Below the pieces are notes generated by a model, which searched no databases, had not been told where the DNA came from, and saw only the letters and a program-made list of their open reading frames with translations. From assembly GCA_902779125.1 (NCBI GenBank), contig CACZAC010000013.1:54395-118394 (forward strand): a stretch of 64,000 nt of DNA, written 5' to 3'. Below are positions 25,910-33,333 of the stretch, in pieces (position 1 is the first letter of the stretch; the number at the start of each line of letters is the position of its first letter). The position numbers and the translations under genes are program-made. This stretch comes from an uncultured Bacteroidales bacterium (lineage in GTDB: Bacteria > Bacteroidota > Bacteroidia > Bacteroidales > Muribaculaceae).

Positions 25910-26242
25910 ATGGCAAGCAAACGACAAATCAAGAAAGCAATCCAGAATGCCTGTGGCGACATCGCAGGCGAGTGCATCTTTGCAGAATCCGCATTCGGCG
26001 GCGACAAGCGCGAGGAATGGGACAGCATCATCATCGACACTGCCCTTCTGCAACAGGAAGCCATCAACCGCGTGAGCAACCAGTTCGGCAAGAAAGTGAA
26101 GGACTTTGCCAACCGCAAGGAGTACAACAAGGCACGCCGTGCGTTCTTCAAGCAGTGCGAGAAGGAACTGAGCGAGTACTTCCGCGGTGAGGTGGAGAAC
26201 ATCGCCAAGCGCATGAACCAGCTCATGCCGTCCAAGAAATAA
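25910..26242 (+). CDS. Small basic helical protein, unknown function
   Basis: ATG 25910 gives 110 aa; an earlier TTG start adds a hydrophobic stretch without support. The sequence MASKRQIKKAIQNACGDIAGECIF is followed by a mostly helical, charged body (KKVKDFANRKEYNKARRAFFKQ). There is no signal peptide or membrane segment. I do not recognise a named family, but the codon use is like that of neighbouring core genes and the ORF is well formed. A convincing terminator follows at 26253-26290. Confidence 0.7.
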   Translation: MASKRQIKKAIQNACGDIAGECIFAESAFGGDKREEWDSIIIDTALLQQEAINRVSNQFGKKVKDFANRKEYNKARRAFFKQCEKELSEYFRGEVENIAKRMNQLMPSKK

Positions 26243-26252
26243 GAACAAAGCA

Positions 26253-26290
26253 CTCTAGTCCCTGCAAATAGGGGCTAGAGCCATTTTTTC
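26253..26290 (+). terminator. Intrinsic terminator
   Basis: CTCTAGTCCCT (26253-26263) pairs with AGGGGCTAGAG (26270-26280) around GCAAAT and is followed by CCATTTTTT. It lies immediately before the next ATG at 26294, so the acyltransferase must use read-through or an internal start. Confidence 0.85.
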
Positions 26291-26293
26291 GAT

Positions 26294-26842
26294 ATGAACC
26301 TCTCTGGTTGGATACTGAAGAAAGCCGGGTGGACCTTCAAGGTCAATCTGACGATGCCCGACAAGTGCATCATCGTCATCGCCCCCCACACCAGCAACTG
26401 GGATTTCATCCTCGGTGAGCTGGGCATCCATTCTGTGGGCATGAAGGCAGGATTCATGATGAAGGACACATGGTTTTTCTTCCCGTTGGGCTACTTGCTC
26501 AAAGGGCTGGGCGGCATACCCGTTAACCGCCGCCAGCACGGCAACCTCACGCAGTCGATTGTCGAGGCATTCAACACCACGCCCAATCTCGCTATCGGTG
26601 TCACGCCCGAGGGCACCCGCAGCCCCAATCCCAATTGGCACAAGGGCGCCATTTTCATGGCCCGCGATGCCCAGGTACCGTTGGTTCTCGCCTACTTTGA
26701 CTATGATAACAAGGTGGTGTGCATCGATAAGGAGTTTGAACTGAGTGACGATGCCGAGGCCGACTTGGTGCGCATCAAGCAATATTTCAAACAGCACGGT
26801 AGCGGCAAGTATCCTGAGAAATTTGTCACAGGACTGGAATGA
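26294..26842 (+). CDS. Short lysophospholipid acyltransferase (PlsC-like)
   Basis: A 182-aa protein with both glycerolipid acyltransferase motifs: HTSNWD (HX4D) at about 32-37, which supplies the catalytic His-Asp, and TPEGTRS at about 105-111, which binds the glycerol phosphate. It lacks the N-terminal membrane helices of larger PlsC proteins and is at the short end for the family. It may act as 1-acyl-glycerol-3-phosphate acyltransferase or on another lipid acceptor. The last ~30 residues are polar. A low-complexity AT-rich tract separates it from the next gene. Confidence 0.85.
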   Translation: MNLSGWILKKAGWTFKVNLTMPDKCIIVIAPHTSNWDFILGELGIHSVGMKAGFMMKDTWFFFPLGYLLKGLGGIPVNRRQHGNLTQSIVEAFNTTPNLAIGVTPEGTRSPNPNWHKGAIFMARDAQVPLVLAYFDYDNKVVCIDKEFELSDDAEADLVRIKQYFKQHGSGKYPEKFVTGLE

Positions 26843-26915
26843 ATTAGGAATTAGGAGTTAGAAGTTAGAAATTTCTTGTATCCTATTATTATCTATTAAC
26901 TATTAACTGTTAATT
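26843..26915. repeat. AT-rich low-complexity tract of TTAGGA/TTAGAA/TTAACT-type units
   Basis: Degenerate repeats such as GAATTAGGAATTAGGAGTTAG and TATTAACTATTAACTGTTAA fill the gap between two genes. Similar tracts occur at 4247-4281, 16770-16805 and 30399-30436, always in short intergenic gaps. Confidence 0.7.
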
Positions 26916-26920
26916 GAAAA

Positions 26921-27721
26921 GTGATTTCACGCGACCTGCGCGTCACGCTCATCGAGGACGACATCGTCTGGGGTGACCGCGAAGCCAACATCAAACAACT
27001 GGAGCGCAACTTGCGCAATATGCCCGACGACACCGACGTGGTCATTCTGCCGGAACTGTTCACCACGGGTTTCATGACCGGTGACCGCGAGCAGGCAGCT
27101 GCCGTTGCCGAGTGGAACAGCGGCGACACATTGTACCGATTGCGCAAACTGGCAGCTGAGTACCATGTGGGCATTATCGGCAGTTTCCTTGCCAACACGG
27201 CGGCACAGCTCTATAACCGTGCCTTCTTCATCGAGCCTAACGGTGACGAGACCTACTACGACAAGCGCCACCTGTTCTCATTCGGTGGCGAGGACAAGGT
27301 ATTCAACCAGGGGTTGACCAAGGCGCCAATCGTGCGTTTCCGTGGCTTCAACATCAAGCTGGTTGTGTGCTATGACCTGAGGTTCCCCGTCTTCTGCCGC
27401 AACGAGAAGAACAACTACGACCTGCTGGTGGTCATTGCCAACTGGCCCAAGTCACGCGAGAAGGTGTGGCGCACCCTGCTGGCCGCCCGAGCGATGGAGA
27501 ACGAGTGCTATGTGTGCGGCGTGAATCGCTGCGGCACCGACCCGGCGGGCGTGGAATACCCAGAAGGCTCGTCGCTGGTTATCGACTTCAAGGGCAAAGT
27601 CATCGCCCAGCGCATGACCAGTCCCCTCATCACTGCCGACCTCTCCCCTGCCCAACTGGCTCAGTTCCGCGAGAAATTCCCCGCCTGGCGTGACGCCGAC
27701 TCGTTCACCCTCAACATCTAG
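26921..27721 (+). CDS. Nitrilase-family amidohydrolase (omega-amidase-like)
   Basis: A 266-aa cytosolic C-N hydrolase. The catalytic triad is visible: Glu in LPELFTTGF (~45), Lys in YDKRHLFSF (~109) and Cys in LVVCYDLRFPVF (~150). The motif set and the KRHLF form are closest to omega-amidases (YafV/Nit2 type), which hydrolyse alpha-ketoglutaramate or ketosuccinamate. The start is GTG 26921, since no ATG lies before the conserved RVTLIEDDIVWGD. The next gene begins 46 nt downstream, so they may share a transcript. Confidence 0.9.
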   Translation: MISRDLRVTLIEDDIVWGDREANIKQLERNLRNMPDDTDVVILPELFTTGFMTGDREQAAAVAEWNSGDTLYRLRKLAAEYHVGIIGSFLANTAAQLYNRAFFIEPNGDETYYDKRHLFSFGGEDKVFNQGLTKAPIVRFRGFNIKLVVCYDLRFPVFCRNEKNNYDLLVVIANWPKSREKVWRTLLAARAMENECYVCGVNRCGTDPAGVEYPEGSSLVIDFKGKVIAQRMTSPLITADLSPAQLAQFREKFPAWRDADSFTLNI

Positions 27722-27767
27722 AGCCGATGCTCGACACTGCGGCAAAACCGCAGTCCACACAACTACC

Positions 27768-29606
27768 ATGGCCAAACCCGCCCACATAGAACTGCTTGCG
27801 CCCGCCCGTGACGCCGACATCGCCATTGCTGCCATCGACCATGGCGCCGATGCGGTGTATATGGGTGCATCCCATCATGGAGCCCGCGCCGATGCCACCA
27901 ACACGCTCGACGACGTGCGCCGCGCCTGCGACTACGCCCACCAGTTCGGTGCCCGCATCTATGCTACGGTCAACACGCTCGTCTATGACGACGAGTTGAA
28001 GGAAGTGGAGCACTTGGTCCATGACCTGTACCACATCGGGGTTGACGCACTAATCGTGCAGGACATGGCACTCTTGCGGCTCGACCTGCCACCCATTGCC
28101 TTGCACGCCAGCACGCAATGTGACCTGCGCACACCCGAAAAGGCGCGTTTCCTCGAGGCTTTGGGATTCTCTCAACTAGTCATGGCCAGGGAGTTGACAC
28201 TTGACGAAATCGCTGCCATCCGCCGCGTGACCACGGTGCCGCTCGAGGCGTTTGTCCATGGTGCCCTCTGCGTGAGCTACAGTGGCCGCTGTGCTATCAG
28301 CCAGGTGCTGAAGGGCCGCAGCGCCAACCGTGGAGAGTGCGCCCAACTGTGCCGACTGCCTTATGACCTGGTGGACGGCAAGGGCCATGTCATCGTCGAA
28401 GGCAAGCACCTGCTGTCGTTGCGCGACATGGCACGACACGACCGGCTGGAACAGATGATGGCAGCTGGCGTTTCCTCGTTCAAAATCGAAGGACGCTTGA
28501 AGGATGTCGGCTACGTTAAGAACGTGGTCGCCTACTATCGCCGCGCCATCGACCAGATTATCAACCGCTATCCAGACCGCTACCGCCGTGCATCGTTCGG
28601 CAAAGAGGAATTCACCTTCGAGCCCGCACTGGAGAAGAGTTTTAACCGTGGATTCACACATTACTTCCTGGACGACAGACGGCCACATGACAGCACATCG
28701 ATGGCATCGATTGACACGCCCAAATCACAAGGCGAGCCCTTGGGCAAAGTCACCCGCTGCAGCGGAAACACGCTCACTATCAGCACCCGAGCCGCCCTTG
28801 CCAACGGTGACGGCCTGAGTTACTATGACGCCCAAGGCGTTTTCACGGGCGCACGCGTCAACCGTGCCGTGGGAAGCGGCACCGTGCTGTTGCGTGAACG
28901 CGCAGCCATTCCTCGCGGCACATTCATCTACCGCACCGCCGACAAAGCATTCAACGACCTGCTGGCCAAACCGTCGGCAAGCCGCACTATCGCGGTGAAT
29001 GCCGAGTTGCGTTATACAGGCGGCATGCTCTCGCTCACCCTTGATGACGAGCGCGGCAACCGTGTGACCCACACCCTGGAGTGTGACCTGCAAGCCGCCA
29101 CCAAGCCGCAAAACGACCGCCAAATCGCCGAATTGGGAAAACTTGGAGGCACCATCTATCGCCTCGATAGGGCACAGGTGCCAGGCAACATTTTCATCCC
29201 CGCCTCGCTGCTGGCGAGCTTGCGTCGCGAGACTGTCGACCTGCTCGACCGCAACCACCGCATCACGCGCCATGTGGACAAGCGCCGTCCCGAGGACAAG
29301 TCATTCCCCTGCCCCACAAACCATTTAGAGCCAGCCGACAACGTCGCCAACAGTCTGGCAGAAAGGCTCTACCGCGACCATTGCGTCATTGACATCGCAC
29401 CAGCCCTCGAAGCCGGAGCGCCCGTCACAGCCACTACGCCGTTGATGCACACCCGCTACTGCATCCGCCGCCAACTCGGCGCCTGCCTCAAGGGCAAAAA
29501 CGCAACCCGCCTTCCCCGCGACCTATACCTGAAGACGGGAACTACACTGCTGCGCATCACCTGTGACTGCAAGAACTGCGAAATGCTGCTCACCCAAGCC
29601 AAGTAG
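27768..29606 (+). CDS. Peptidase U32 family protein (tRNA hydroxylation, TrhP-like)
   Basis: The start is ATG 27768 (MAKPAHIELLAPARD), the family's normal N terminus; the longer frame only shadows the previous gene. A 612-aa protein. The U32 signature EAFVHGALCVSYSGRCAIS is at about 165-183. Cys residues in CAQLCRLPYD may bind an Fe-S cluster. A DUF3656-like C-terminal region ends in RITCDCKNCEM. Related E. coli proteins (TrhP/YegQ, RlhA) install hydroxyls on tRNA U34 or 23S rRNA rather than acting as proteases. That role is inferred from the family. Confidence 0.88.
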   Translation: MAKPAHIELLAPARDADIAIAAIDHGADAVYMGASHHGARADATNTLDDVRRACDYAHQFGARIYATVNTLVYDDELKEVEHLVHDLYHIGVDALIVQDMALLRLDLPPIALHASTQCDLRTPEKARFLEALGFSQLVMARELTLDEIAAIRRVTTVPLEAFVHGALCVSYSGRCAISQVLKGRSANRGECAQLCRLPYDLVDGKGHVIVEGKHLLSLRDMARHDRLEQMMAAGVSSFKIEGRLKDVGYVKNVVAYYRRAIDQIINRYPDRYRRASFGKEEFTFEPALEKSFNRGFTHYFLDDRRPHDSTSMASIDTPKSQGEPLGKVTRCSGNTLTISTRAALANGDGLSYYDAQGVFTGARVNRAVGSGTVLLRERAAIPRGTFIYRTADKAFNDLLAKPSASRTIAVNAELRYTGGMLSLTLDDERGNRVTHTLECDLQAATKPQNDRQIAELGKLGGTIYRLDRAQVPGNIFIPASLLASLRRETVDLLDRNHRITRHVDKRRPEDKSFPCPTNHLEPADNVANSLAERLYRDHCVIDIAPALEAGAPVTATTPLMHTRYCIRRQLGACLKGKNATRLPRDLYLKTGTTLLRITCDCKNCEMLLTQAK

Positions 29607-29624
29607 AGCATAATTGCTCAAAAA

Positions 29625-29656
29625 TTTGGCATTTCACTCGCTTTACACTACTTTTG
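29625..29656 (+). promoter_or_regulatory. Promoter for dedA
   Basis: TTTG at 29625-29628 and TACTTTTG at 29649-29656, spacer 20 nt, lie 10 nt before the ATG at 29666. The short leader suggests a near-leaderless mRNA. Confidence 0.7.
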
Positions 29657-29665
29657 TAACTTGAT

Positions 29666-30406
29666 ATGAAAAAAGATACGATACAACTGATTGTGATACT
29701 GGTTGTGCTGGCGGCTGTAGCCGTTGGCATCCTGATGTACATGCCACACGACATCGTGACGATATACAACTGGTACAAGGAGCATCTCACCTATGGCACC
29801 ATCCTGCTGCTGATGGCGATTGAGAGTTCGTTCATTCCCTTCCCCAGCGAAGTGGTGATTCCGCCCGCCGCCTATTTTGCTGCCCGCAACGGCGACATGA
29901 ACATCATCATGATTGTCCTCATCGCCACGCTGGGCGCTCTCATCGGAGCCGTCATCAACTATGTGCTGTCGCTGCTCATCGGACGCCCTGTGGTCTATGC
30001 GTTCGCCAACAGCCGCATCGGGCACATGTGCCTCATCGATGCCGAAAAGGTAGAGAAGGCCGAGGTCTATTTTGACCGCCACGGCGCCATCTCGACATTC
30101 CTGGGCCGCCTGATTCCCGCTATCCGCCAGCTCATCTCCATTCCCGCTGGCCTGTCGCGCATGAACTTCGGCACATTCGTCCTGTTCACGTCGCTGGGCG
30201 CCGGCATCTGGAACGTGGTGCTGGCAGGCTTAGGCTACTGGCTGAGCCTCAACTTCCCCGAAGAGGAACTGCTGGCACAACTCGAGCACTATAACCGCTA
30301 CCTGTCGTGGGCAGGCTATGCCCTTGCCATCTTCATCGTCCTGTTCCTTGCCTACCAGGCTATCAAGAAGCGCCCAACCCGCATCCAAATAGGGACTAAA
30401 AACTAA
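29666..30406 (+). CDS. DedA family membrane protein
   Basis: A 246-aa integral membrane protein with about six hydrophobic segments. The family signature ESSFIPFPSEVVIPPAAYFAA is at about 52-72. GRLIPAIRQLISIPAGLSRM with its conserved Arg is at about 148-167. DedA/DTT-domain proteins are implicated in recycling of undecaprenyl phosphate and other lipid carriers across the membrane. It is followed after 33 nt by rpe, across a degenerate CTAACT-type tract. Confidence 0.9.
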   Translation: MKKDTIQLIVILVVLAAVAVGILMYMPHDIVTIYNWYKEHLTYGTILLLMAIESSFIPFPSEVVIPPAAYFAARNGDMNIIMIVLIATLGALIGAVINYVLSLLIGRPVVYAFANSRIGHMCLIDAEKVEKAEVYFDRHGAISTFLGRLIPAIRQLISIPAGLSRMNFGTFVLFTSLGAGIWNVVLAGLGYWLSLNFPEEELLAQLEHYNRYLSWAGYALAIFIVLFLAYQAIKKRPTRIQIGTKN

Positions 30407-30436
30407 CTCCTAACTACTCACTCCTAACTTATAACT
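30399..30436. repeat. Low-complexity CTAACT/TAACTCC tract
   Basis: Degenerate repeats of CTAACTCCTAACT form occupy most of the 33-nt gap between dedA and rpe; this is the reverse-complement version of the tract at 26843-26915. Confidence 0.6.
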
Positions 30437-30439
30437 GTT

Positions 30440-31084
30440 ATGAAAGTTTCTCCCTCCCTGCTGTCCGCCGACTTTGGCAACCTAGCCAAGGACATCGATA
30501 TGATTAACCGCAGTGATGCCGACCTGCTGCATCTTGACGTGATGGACGGCGTATTCGTGCCCAACATCTCGTTTGGTTTCCCCGTCATCAAGCACGTGCA
30601 ACGCCTGTGTAAAAAGCCTCTCGATGTACACCTGATGATTGTCGAACCGCAAAAGTTCATCAACGAGGTGCGTGACTGCGGTGCCGCCATCATGACCGTC
30701 CATCAGGAAGCGTGCATCCACCTCAACCGCGTCGTGCAACAGATTCACGATGCCGGTATGCAAGCCGGAGTTTCGCTCAACCCCGCCACTCCTGTTTCCA
30801 TGTTGCGCGACATCATCTGTGACGTAGACCTCGTGCTGCTGATGTCGGTCAACCCCGGTTTCGGTGGACAGAAATTCATCGTCCAAACGCTGAACAAGGT
30901 GCGCGAACTGCGCCAACTCATTGTCCTCAACGGCTCTAATGCCAAAATCGAAATCGACGGCGGCGTCAACGATATCACTGGCGCACAACTCGCCGAAGCA
31001 GGAGCCGACATCCTTGTCGCCGGCAGCTACGTCTTTGGAGCCGATGACCCCATCAAAACCATCGAGGGACTGAAAAACCTCTAA
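30440..31084 (+). CDS. rpe: Ribulose-phosphate 3-epimerase
   Basis: A 214-aa TIM-barrel enzyme that interconverts ribulose 5-phosphate and xylulose 5-phosphate in the pentose phosphate pathway. Diagnostic motifs are MKVSPSLLSADFGNL, LHLDVMDGVFVPNISFG (metal-binding His and the catalytic Asp), DVHLMIVEP, MSVNPGFGGQKF and IEIDGGVN (second catalytic Asp). The length is typical. Its pathway partner transketolase is in the same window at 43768 but is not linked. Confidence 0.96.
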   Translation: MKVSPSLLSADFGNLAKDIDMINRSDADLLHLDVMDGVFVPNISFGFPVIKHVQRLCKKPLDVHLMIVEPQKFINEVRDCGAAIMTVHQEACIHLNRVVQQIHDAGMQAGVSLNPATPVSMLRDIICDVDLVLLMSVNPGFGGQKFIVQTLNKVRELRQLIVLNGSNAKIEIDGGVNDITGAQLAEAGADILVAGSYVFGADDPIKTIEGLKNL

Positions 31085-31090
31085 AAATAT

Positions 31091-31121
31091 TTTGTCAGGT
31101 CAAAAATTCACCCTAACTTTG
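31091..31121 (+). promoter_or_regulatory. Promoter for tRNA-Ser(CGA)
   Basis: TTTG at 31091-31094, a 19-nt spacer and TAACTTTG at 31114-31121; the mature tRNA starts 36 nt further on. Confidence 0.85.
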
Positions 31122-31156
31122 TACCCGCTTTCGGAAATAAACCCGCAAGCTTGACT

Positions 31157-31242
31157 GGAAAGGTGCCGGAGTGGTCGATCGGGGCGGTCTCGAAAACCGT
31201 TGTACGCTTTGCGTACCGTGGGTTCGAATCCCTCCCTTTCCG
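31157..31242 (+). tRNA. tRNA-Ser (anticodon CGA)
   Basis: An 86-nt class II tRNA with a long variable arm (TTGTACGCTTTGCGTACCG). Acceptor stem GGAAAGG/CCTTTCC, anticodon loop CTCGAAA. CGA reads UCG serine codons. The final 17 nt with the following C (31227-31243) recur at 33213-33229 and 35220-35236, so the gene's 3' end acts or acted as an integration site. Confidence 0.96.
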
Positions 31243-31243
31243 C
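31227..31243 (+). repeat. tRNA-Ser 3' end, att-like repeat copy 1 (intact gene)
   Basis: AATCCCTCCCTTTCCGC is the T-arm 3' side plus acceptor strand of the tRNA. The same 17-mer occurs exactly at 33213-33229 and with one change at 35220-35236. Confidence 0.9.
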
Positions 31244-31288
31244 AAATTAATGTAATGAATTGAAAATCAATTCATTACATTAATTTTT
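31244..31288 (+). terminator. Strong terminator after tRNA-Ser(CGA)
   Basis: 20-nt perfect arms (31244-31263 and 31267-31286) around a 3-nt loop, followed by TTT. The stem is AT-rich and unlike the hairpins after the other two att-like copies. Confidence 0.85.
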
Positions 31289-31298
31289 CATGCCTACT

Positions 31299-31315
31299 GG
31301 GACGCTATAGGGATG
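31299..31315. repeat. Arm-site-like repeat, copy 1
   Basis: GGGACGCTATAGGGATG. Related sequences occur at 31393-31411 and 33112-31131-equivalent position 33112-33131, sharing GGA(C/A)(G/T)CTAT(A/G)GGGA. Confidence 0.5.
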
Positions 31316-31392
31316 TTTTTTAAAATGCTTTACCTCCATTCAGTATTAGTTATATCGCTGAATTTCAAATCATTATATGCGGTTCATATTAT

Positions 31393-31411
31393 CGGAACTC
31401 TATAGGGACGG
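31393..31411. repeat. Arm-site-like repeat, copy 2
   Basis: CGGAACTCTATAGGGACGG, similar to 31299-31315 and 33112-33131. Confidence 0.5.
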
Positions 31412-31489
31412 AAAAGCACAATAACAAGCGATTGATTCTGCACAAAGGCAATCAACCGCGTATGTTTTGTTTGAAAAGACGCTGCTACA

Positions 31490-32164
31490 CTAATTCTGGG
31501 AAACGCGCACTGCACGGACTGTTTGGCCGTATTCACGATGGCCGTAGCCCCAGAGCCAACCCGCCGGACCTAAGTAGAGGCCACACGCGAAGCCCGGTTG
31601 GTCGGATTTAAGCGTGCGGGACAAATAGTAGCCCATGCCAGCGTCACAGTGATGTAGTTTTTGGCGGTTGCCCGCAGCGGGCAAGAACATAGTGTTCCCG
31701 TTGGGGCCTGTCACCAACTGTCCGTTCACGCCGTTTCGCGTAGTCCACAGCCAGGAACAGCAGTTGATAAGTTCTCTTATCTGTTCTAATGACGGCATGC
31801 GCCAATTCTTGCCCCAGTTCACGTAAGCAGCATCGTCTTCAGAAAGCAGTTCGGTGTTGTTGTCAATGGTACCGTATTTGCTATCGGTACAATACTTCGT
31901 GAACTTGCCGTTGGAGCGGTCATTCCATTTGTAGGTACTCCATTCATATACTTCCTTTGGAGCAGTCTCGCCCCAAGCGAAATAGTCGCCATATTCCTCG
32001 GGATTGTCGGCACCAATGTTGCACGTCGCCCACAACGTGCCGCTGGGAAGGCCTAGGTCAACCCACTCATGTTCCTTAAGATTATCTGGTTCATCTTTAT
32101 CATCACCACAAGAAATGAAAGGGAAAGATAATATAAGAGTTATTAACAATAGTATTTTCTTCAT
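31490..32164 (-). CDS. Lipoprotein with a FISUMP-like domain
   Basis: The start is set at 32164 (MKKILLLITLILSFPFISCGDD), giving 224 aa with lipobox FISC. The mature part begins EWVDLGLPSGTLWATCNIGA and continues with EYGDYFAWGET, WRMPSLEQIRELI and a C-terminal GQTVRAVR. These are hallmarks of the Bacteroidota 'fibrobacter succinogenes major paralogous'-type domain found in many surface lipoproteins. The ligand is unknown. It is the first gene of cassette 1 and has its own promoter (32190-32220). Confidence 0.78.
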   Translation of the reverse strand: MKKILLLITLILSFPFISCGDDKDEPDNLKEHEWVDLGLPSGTLWATCNIGADNPEEYGDYFAWGETAPKEVYEWSTYKWNDRSNGKFTKYCTDSKYGTIDNNTELLSEDDAAYVNWGKNWRMPSLEQIRELINCCSWLWTTRNGVNGQLVTGPNGNTMFLPAAGNRQKLHHCDAGMGYYLSRTLKSDQPGFACGLYLGPAGWLWGYGHREYGQTVRAVRVSQN

Positions 32165-32189
32165 AACAATATCCATTTATTGTTTGCGA

Positions 32190-32220
32190 CAAAGGTATGG
32201 AGTATCACCAAGAGATGCAA
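32190..32220 (-). promoter_or_regulatory. Promoter for the FISUMP-like lipoprotein gene
   Basis: On the minus strand TTG (32220-32218), a 20-nt spacer and TACCTTTG (32197-32190); the ATG is 26 nt downstream. Confidence 0.7.
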
Positions 32221-32362
32221 GTAATTAACCACAAAAATCGACTAAGCATCGCCTTTTCCCCAAAAAGTGTCCAAGATTTTTACATTCTCGATACCAAAAT
32301 CTGTTCTGAACACTCATTATCTCTGTAATATTGGAGATTTTGGCAAGATTTTTGTAATAGTA

Positions 32363-32394
32363 TTTGGGTGGTAACTATTTTTTAGTTACATTTG
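32363..32394 (+). promoter_or_regulatory. Promoter for hicAB
   Basis: TTTG at 32363-32366 and TACATTTG at 32387-32394, spacer 20 nt; the hicA ATG is 21 nt downstream. Confidence 0.75.
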
Positions 32395-32414
32395 CGGCGA
32401 CAAAACACTAGGTC

Positions 32415-32666
32415 ATGAGTACAAAGGATAAACTACGTAAGCGATTTCTGTCTATGCCATCGGATTTTACATTCGATGAGATGCAGCAACTCTTGGCTGG
32501 TTATGTGCGATGTGAAAAAGACCACACATCTGGCTCTCGAGTGATTTTCAAGAACGGTGACAAACGGCCCATAATGTTGCACAAACCGCATCCAGGCAAT
32601 ATCGTCAAGCGATATGCGATGCAGCAAGTATTGGAAGATTTGAAAGAAGCAGGATTTATTAAATAA
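32415..32666 (+). CDS. hicA: HicA-type mRNA interferase toxin
   Basis: An 83-aa protein with a double-stranded-RNA-binding-like fold. The segment SGSRVIFKNGDKRPIMLHKPHPGN contains the conserved catalytic His region, followed by IVKRYAMQQVLEDLKEAGF, the standard HicA C terminus. HicA cleaves mRNA independently of ribosomes; HicB neutralises it and represses the operon. The antitoxin gene begins 7 nt downstream. The toxin-first order is normal for hicAB. It lies in cassette 1 of the tRNA-Ser patch. Confidence 0.88.
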   Translation: MSTKDKLRKRFLSMPSDFTFDEMQQLLAGYVRCEKDHTSGSRVIFKNGDKRPIMLHKPHPGNIVKRYAMQQVLEDLKEAGFIK

Positions 32667-32673
32667 GAAAGAT

Positions 32674-33018
32674 ATGAATACAATGAATTATAAGGGCTAT
32701 TTAGGCTCAGTCGCTTTTAGCGAACAGGATGGTGTTTTCTACGGAAAAGTGGAGGGCATCAACGGTTTGGTGAACTTCGAGGGCGAGAGTGTGAAGGAAC
32801 TGACCGAGGCATTTCATGAGGCCGTGGACGATTACCTCGCTTATTGCGCCGATGAGGGCATCGAACCGGATAAAAGTTATTCGGGTGCCTTGAATGTAAG
32901 GCTTACTCCAGCCATCCACCGCAGAATTGCCATGCTTGCTAAACAAGCTGGCCTCACCATCAATGCCTTCATCCGAAAGACGCTTGAAGAAAAGGCAGAA
33001 TCAGAATTAGTAATCTGA
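32674..33018 (+). CDS. hicB: HicB-type antitoxin
   Basis: A 114-aa protein. The N-terminal ~65 residues form the partial RNase-H-like HicB domain (GYLGSVAFSEQDGVFYGKVEGI; FEGESVKELTEAFHEAVDDYL). The C-terminal ~45 residues are a ribbon-helix-helix DNA-binding domain (ALNVRLTPAIHRRIAMLAKQ; LTINAFIRKTLEE). This longer form both binds HicA and autoregulates the promoter at 32363-32394. It is adjacent to hicA with a 7-nt gap. Confidence 0.92.
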   Translation: MNTMNYKGYLGSVAFSEQDGVFYGKVEGINGLVNFEGESVKELTEAFHEAVDDYLAYCADEGIEPDKSYSGALNVRLTPAIHRRIAMLAKQAGLTINAFIRKTLEEKAESELVI

Positions 33019-33111
33019 CATCCCGTTTCGGATAGCCAGTTTATGATATAAAAATGTGTAAAATAATTAGGGTTTATTAACTAAGGTTCAATGACTTACG
33101 AGGCTTTCGTC

Positions 33112-33131
33112 CCAGGACGCTATGGGGACGG
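33112..33131. repeat. Arm-site-like repeat, copy 3
   Basis: CCAGGACGCTATGGGGACGG lies ~100 bp before att-like copy 2. Related sequences are at 31299 and 31393, just inside the other end of cassette 1. Confidence 0.5.
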
Positions 33132-33212
33132 TAGCAGCGTAAAATGATAGAAAATGTAGTTTATAACTCACTGAAAATCAATGTCCCGTTACCCTATGAC
33201 GGACCCGATTAC

Positions 33213-33229
33213 AATCCCTCCCTTTCCGC
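33213..33229 (+). repeat. tRNA-Ser 3' end, att-like repeat copy 2
   Basis: AATCCCTCCCTTTCCGC, identical to 31227-31243, without the rest of a tRNA. It marks the junction between cassettes 1 and 2. The gap 33019-33333 otherwise contains no gene. Confidence 0.9.
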
Positions 33230-33231
33230 TG

Positions 33232-33275
33232 GAAATGAAAAAGAAGTCCTTGATTGAGGACTTCTTTTTCATTTC
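33232..33275. terminator. Hairpin following att-like copy 2
   Basis: Perfect 18-bp arms (33232-33249, 33258-33275) with loop TTGATTGA; bidirectional. It is almost the same as the hairpin at 35238-35270. This was probably the original terminator behind tRNA-Ser, copied with each insertion. Confidence 0.9.
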
Positions 33276-33333
33276 TATAGACAAGGTGCAGGTCCTGCGC
33301 AATTGATTGCGACTTTTGTAATTTAAACACGCA

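Noticed and set aside
31157-31286. Intact prophage or conjugative element behind tRNA-Ser(CGA)
   Set aside because: No integrase, portal, terminase, relaxase or transfer gene is present between the repeats; only toxin-antitoxin and exported-protein genes.
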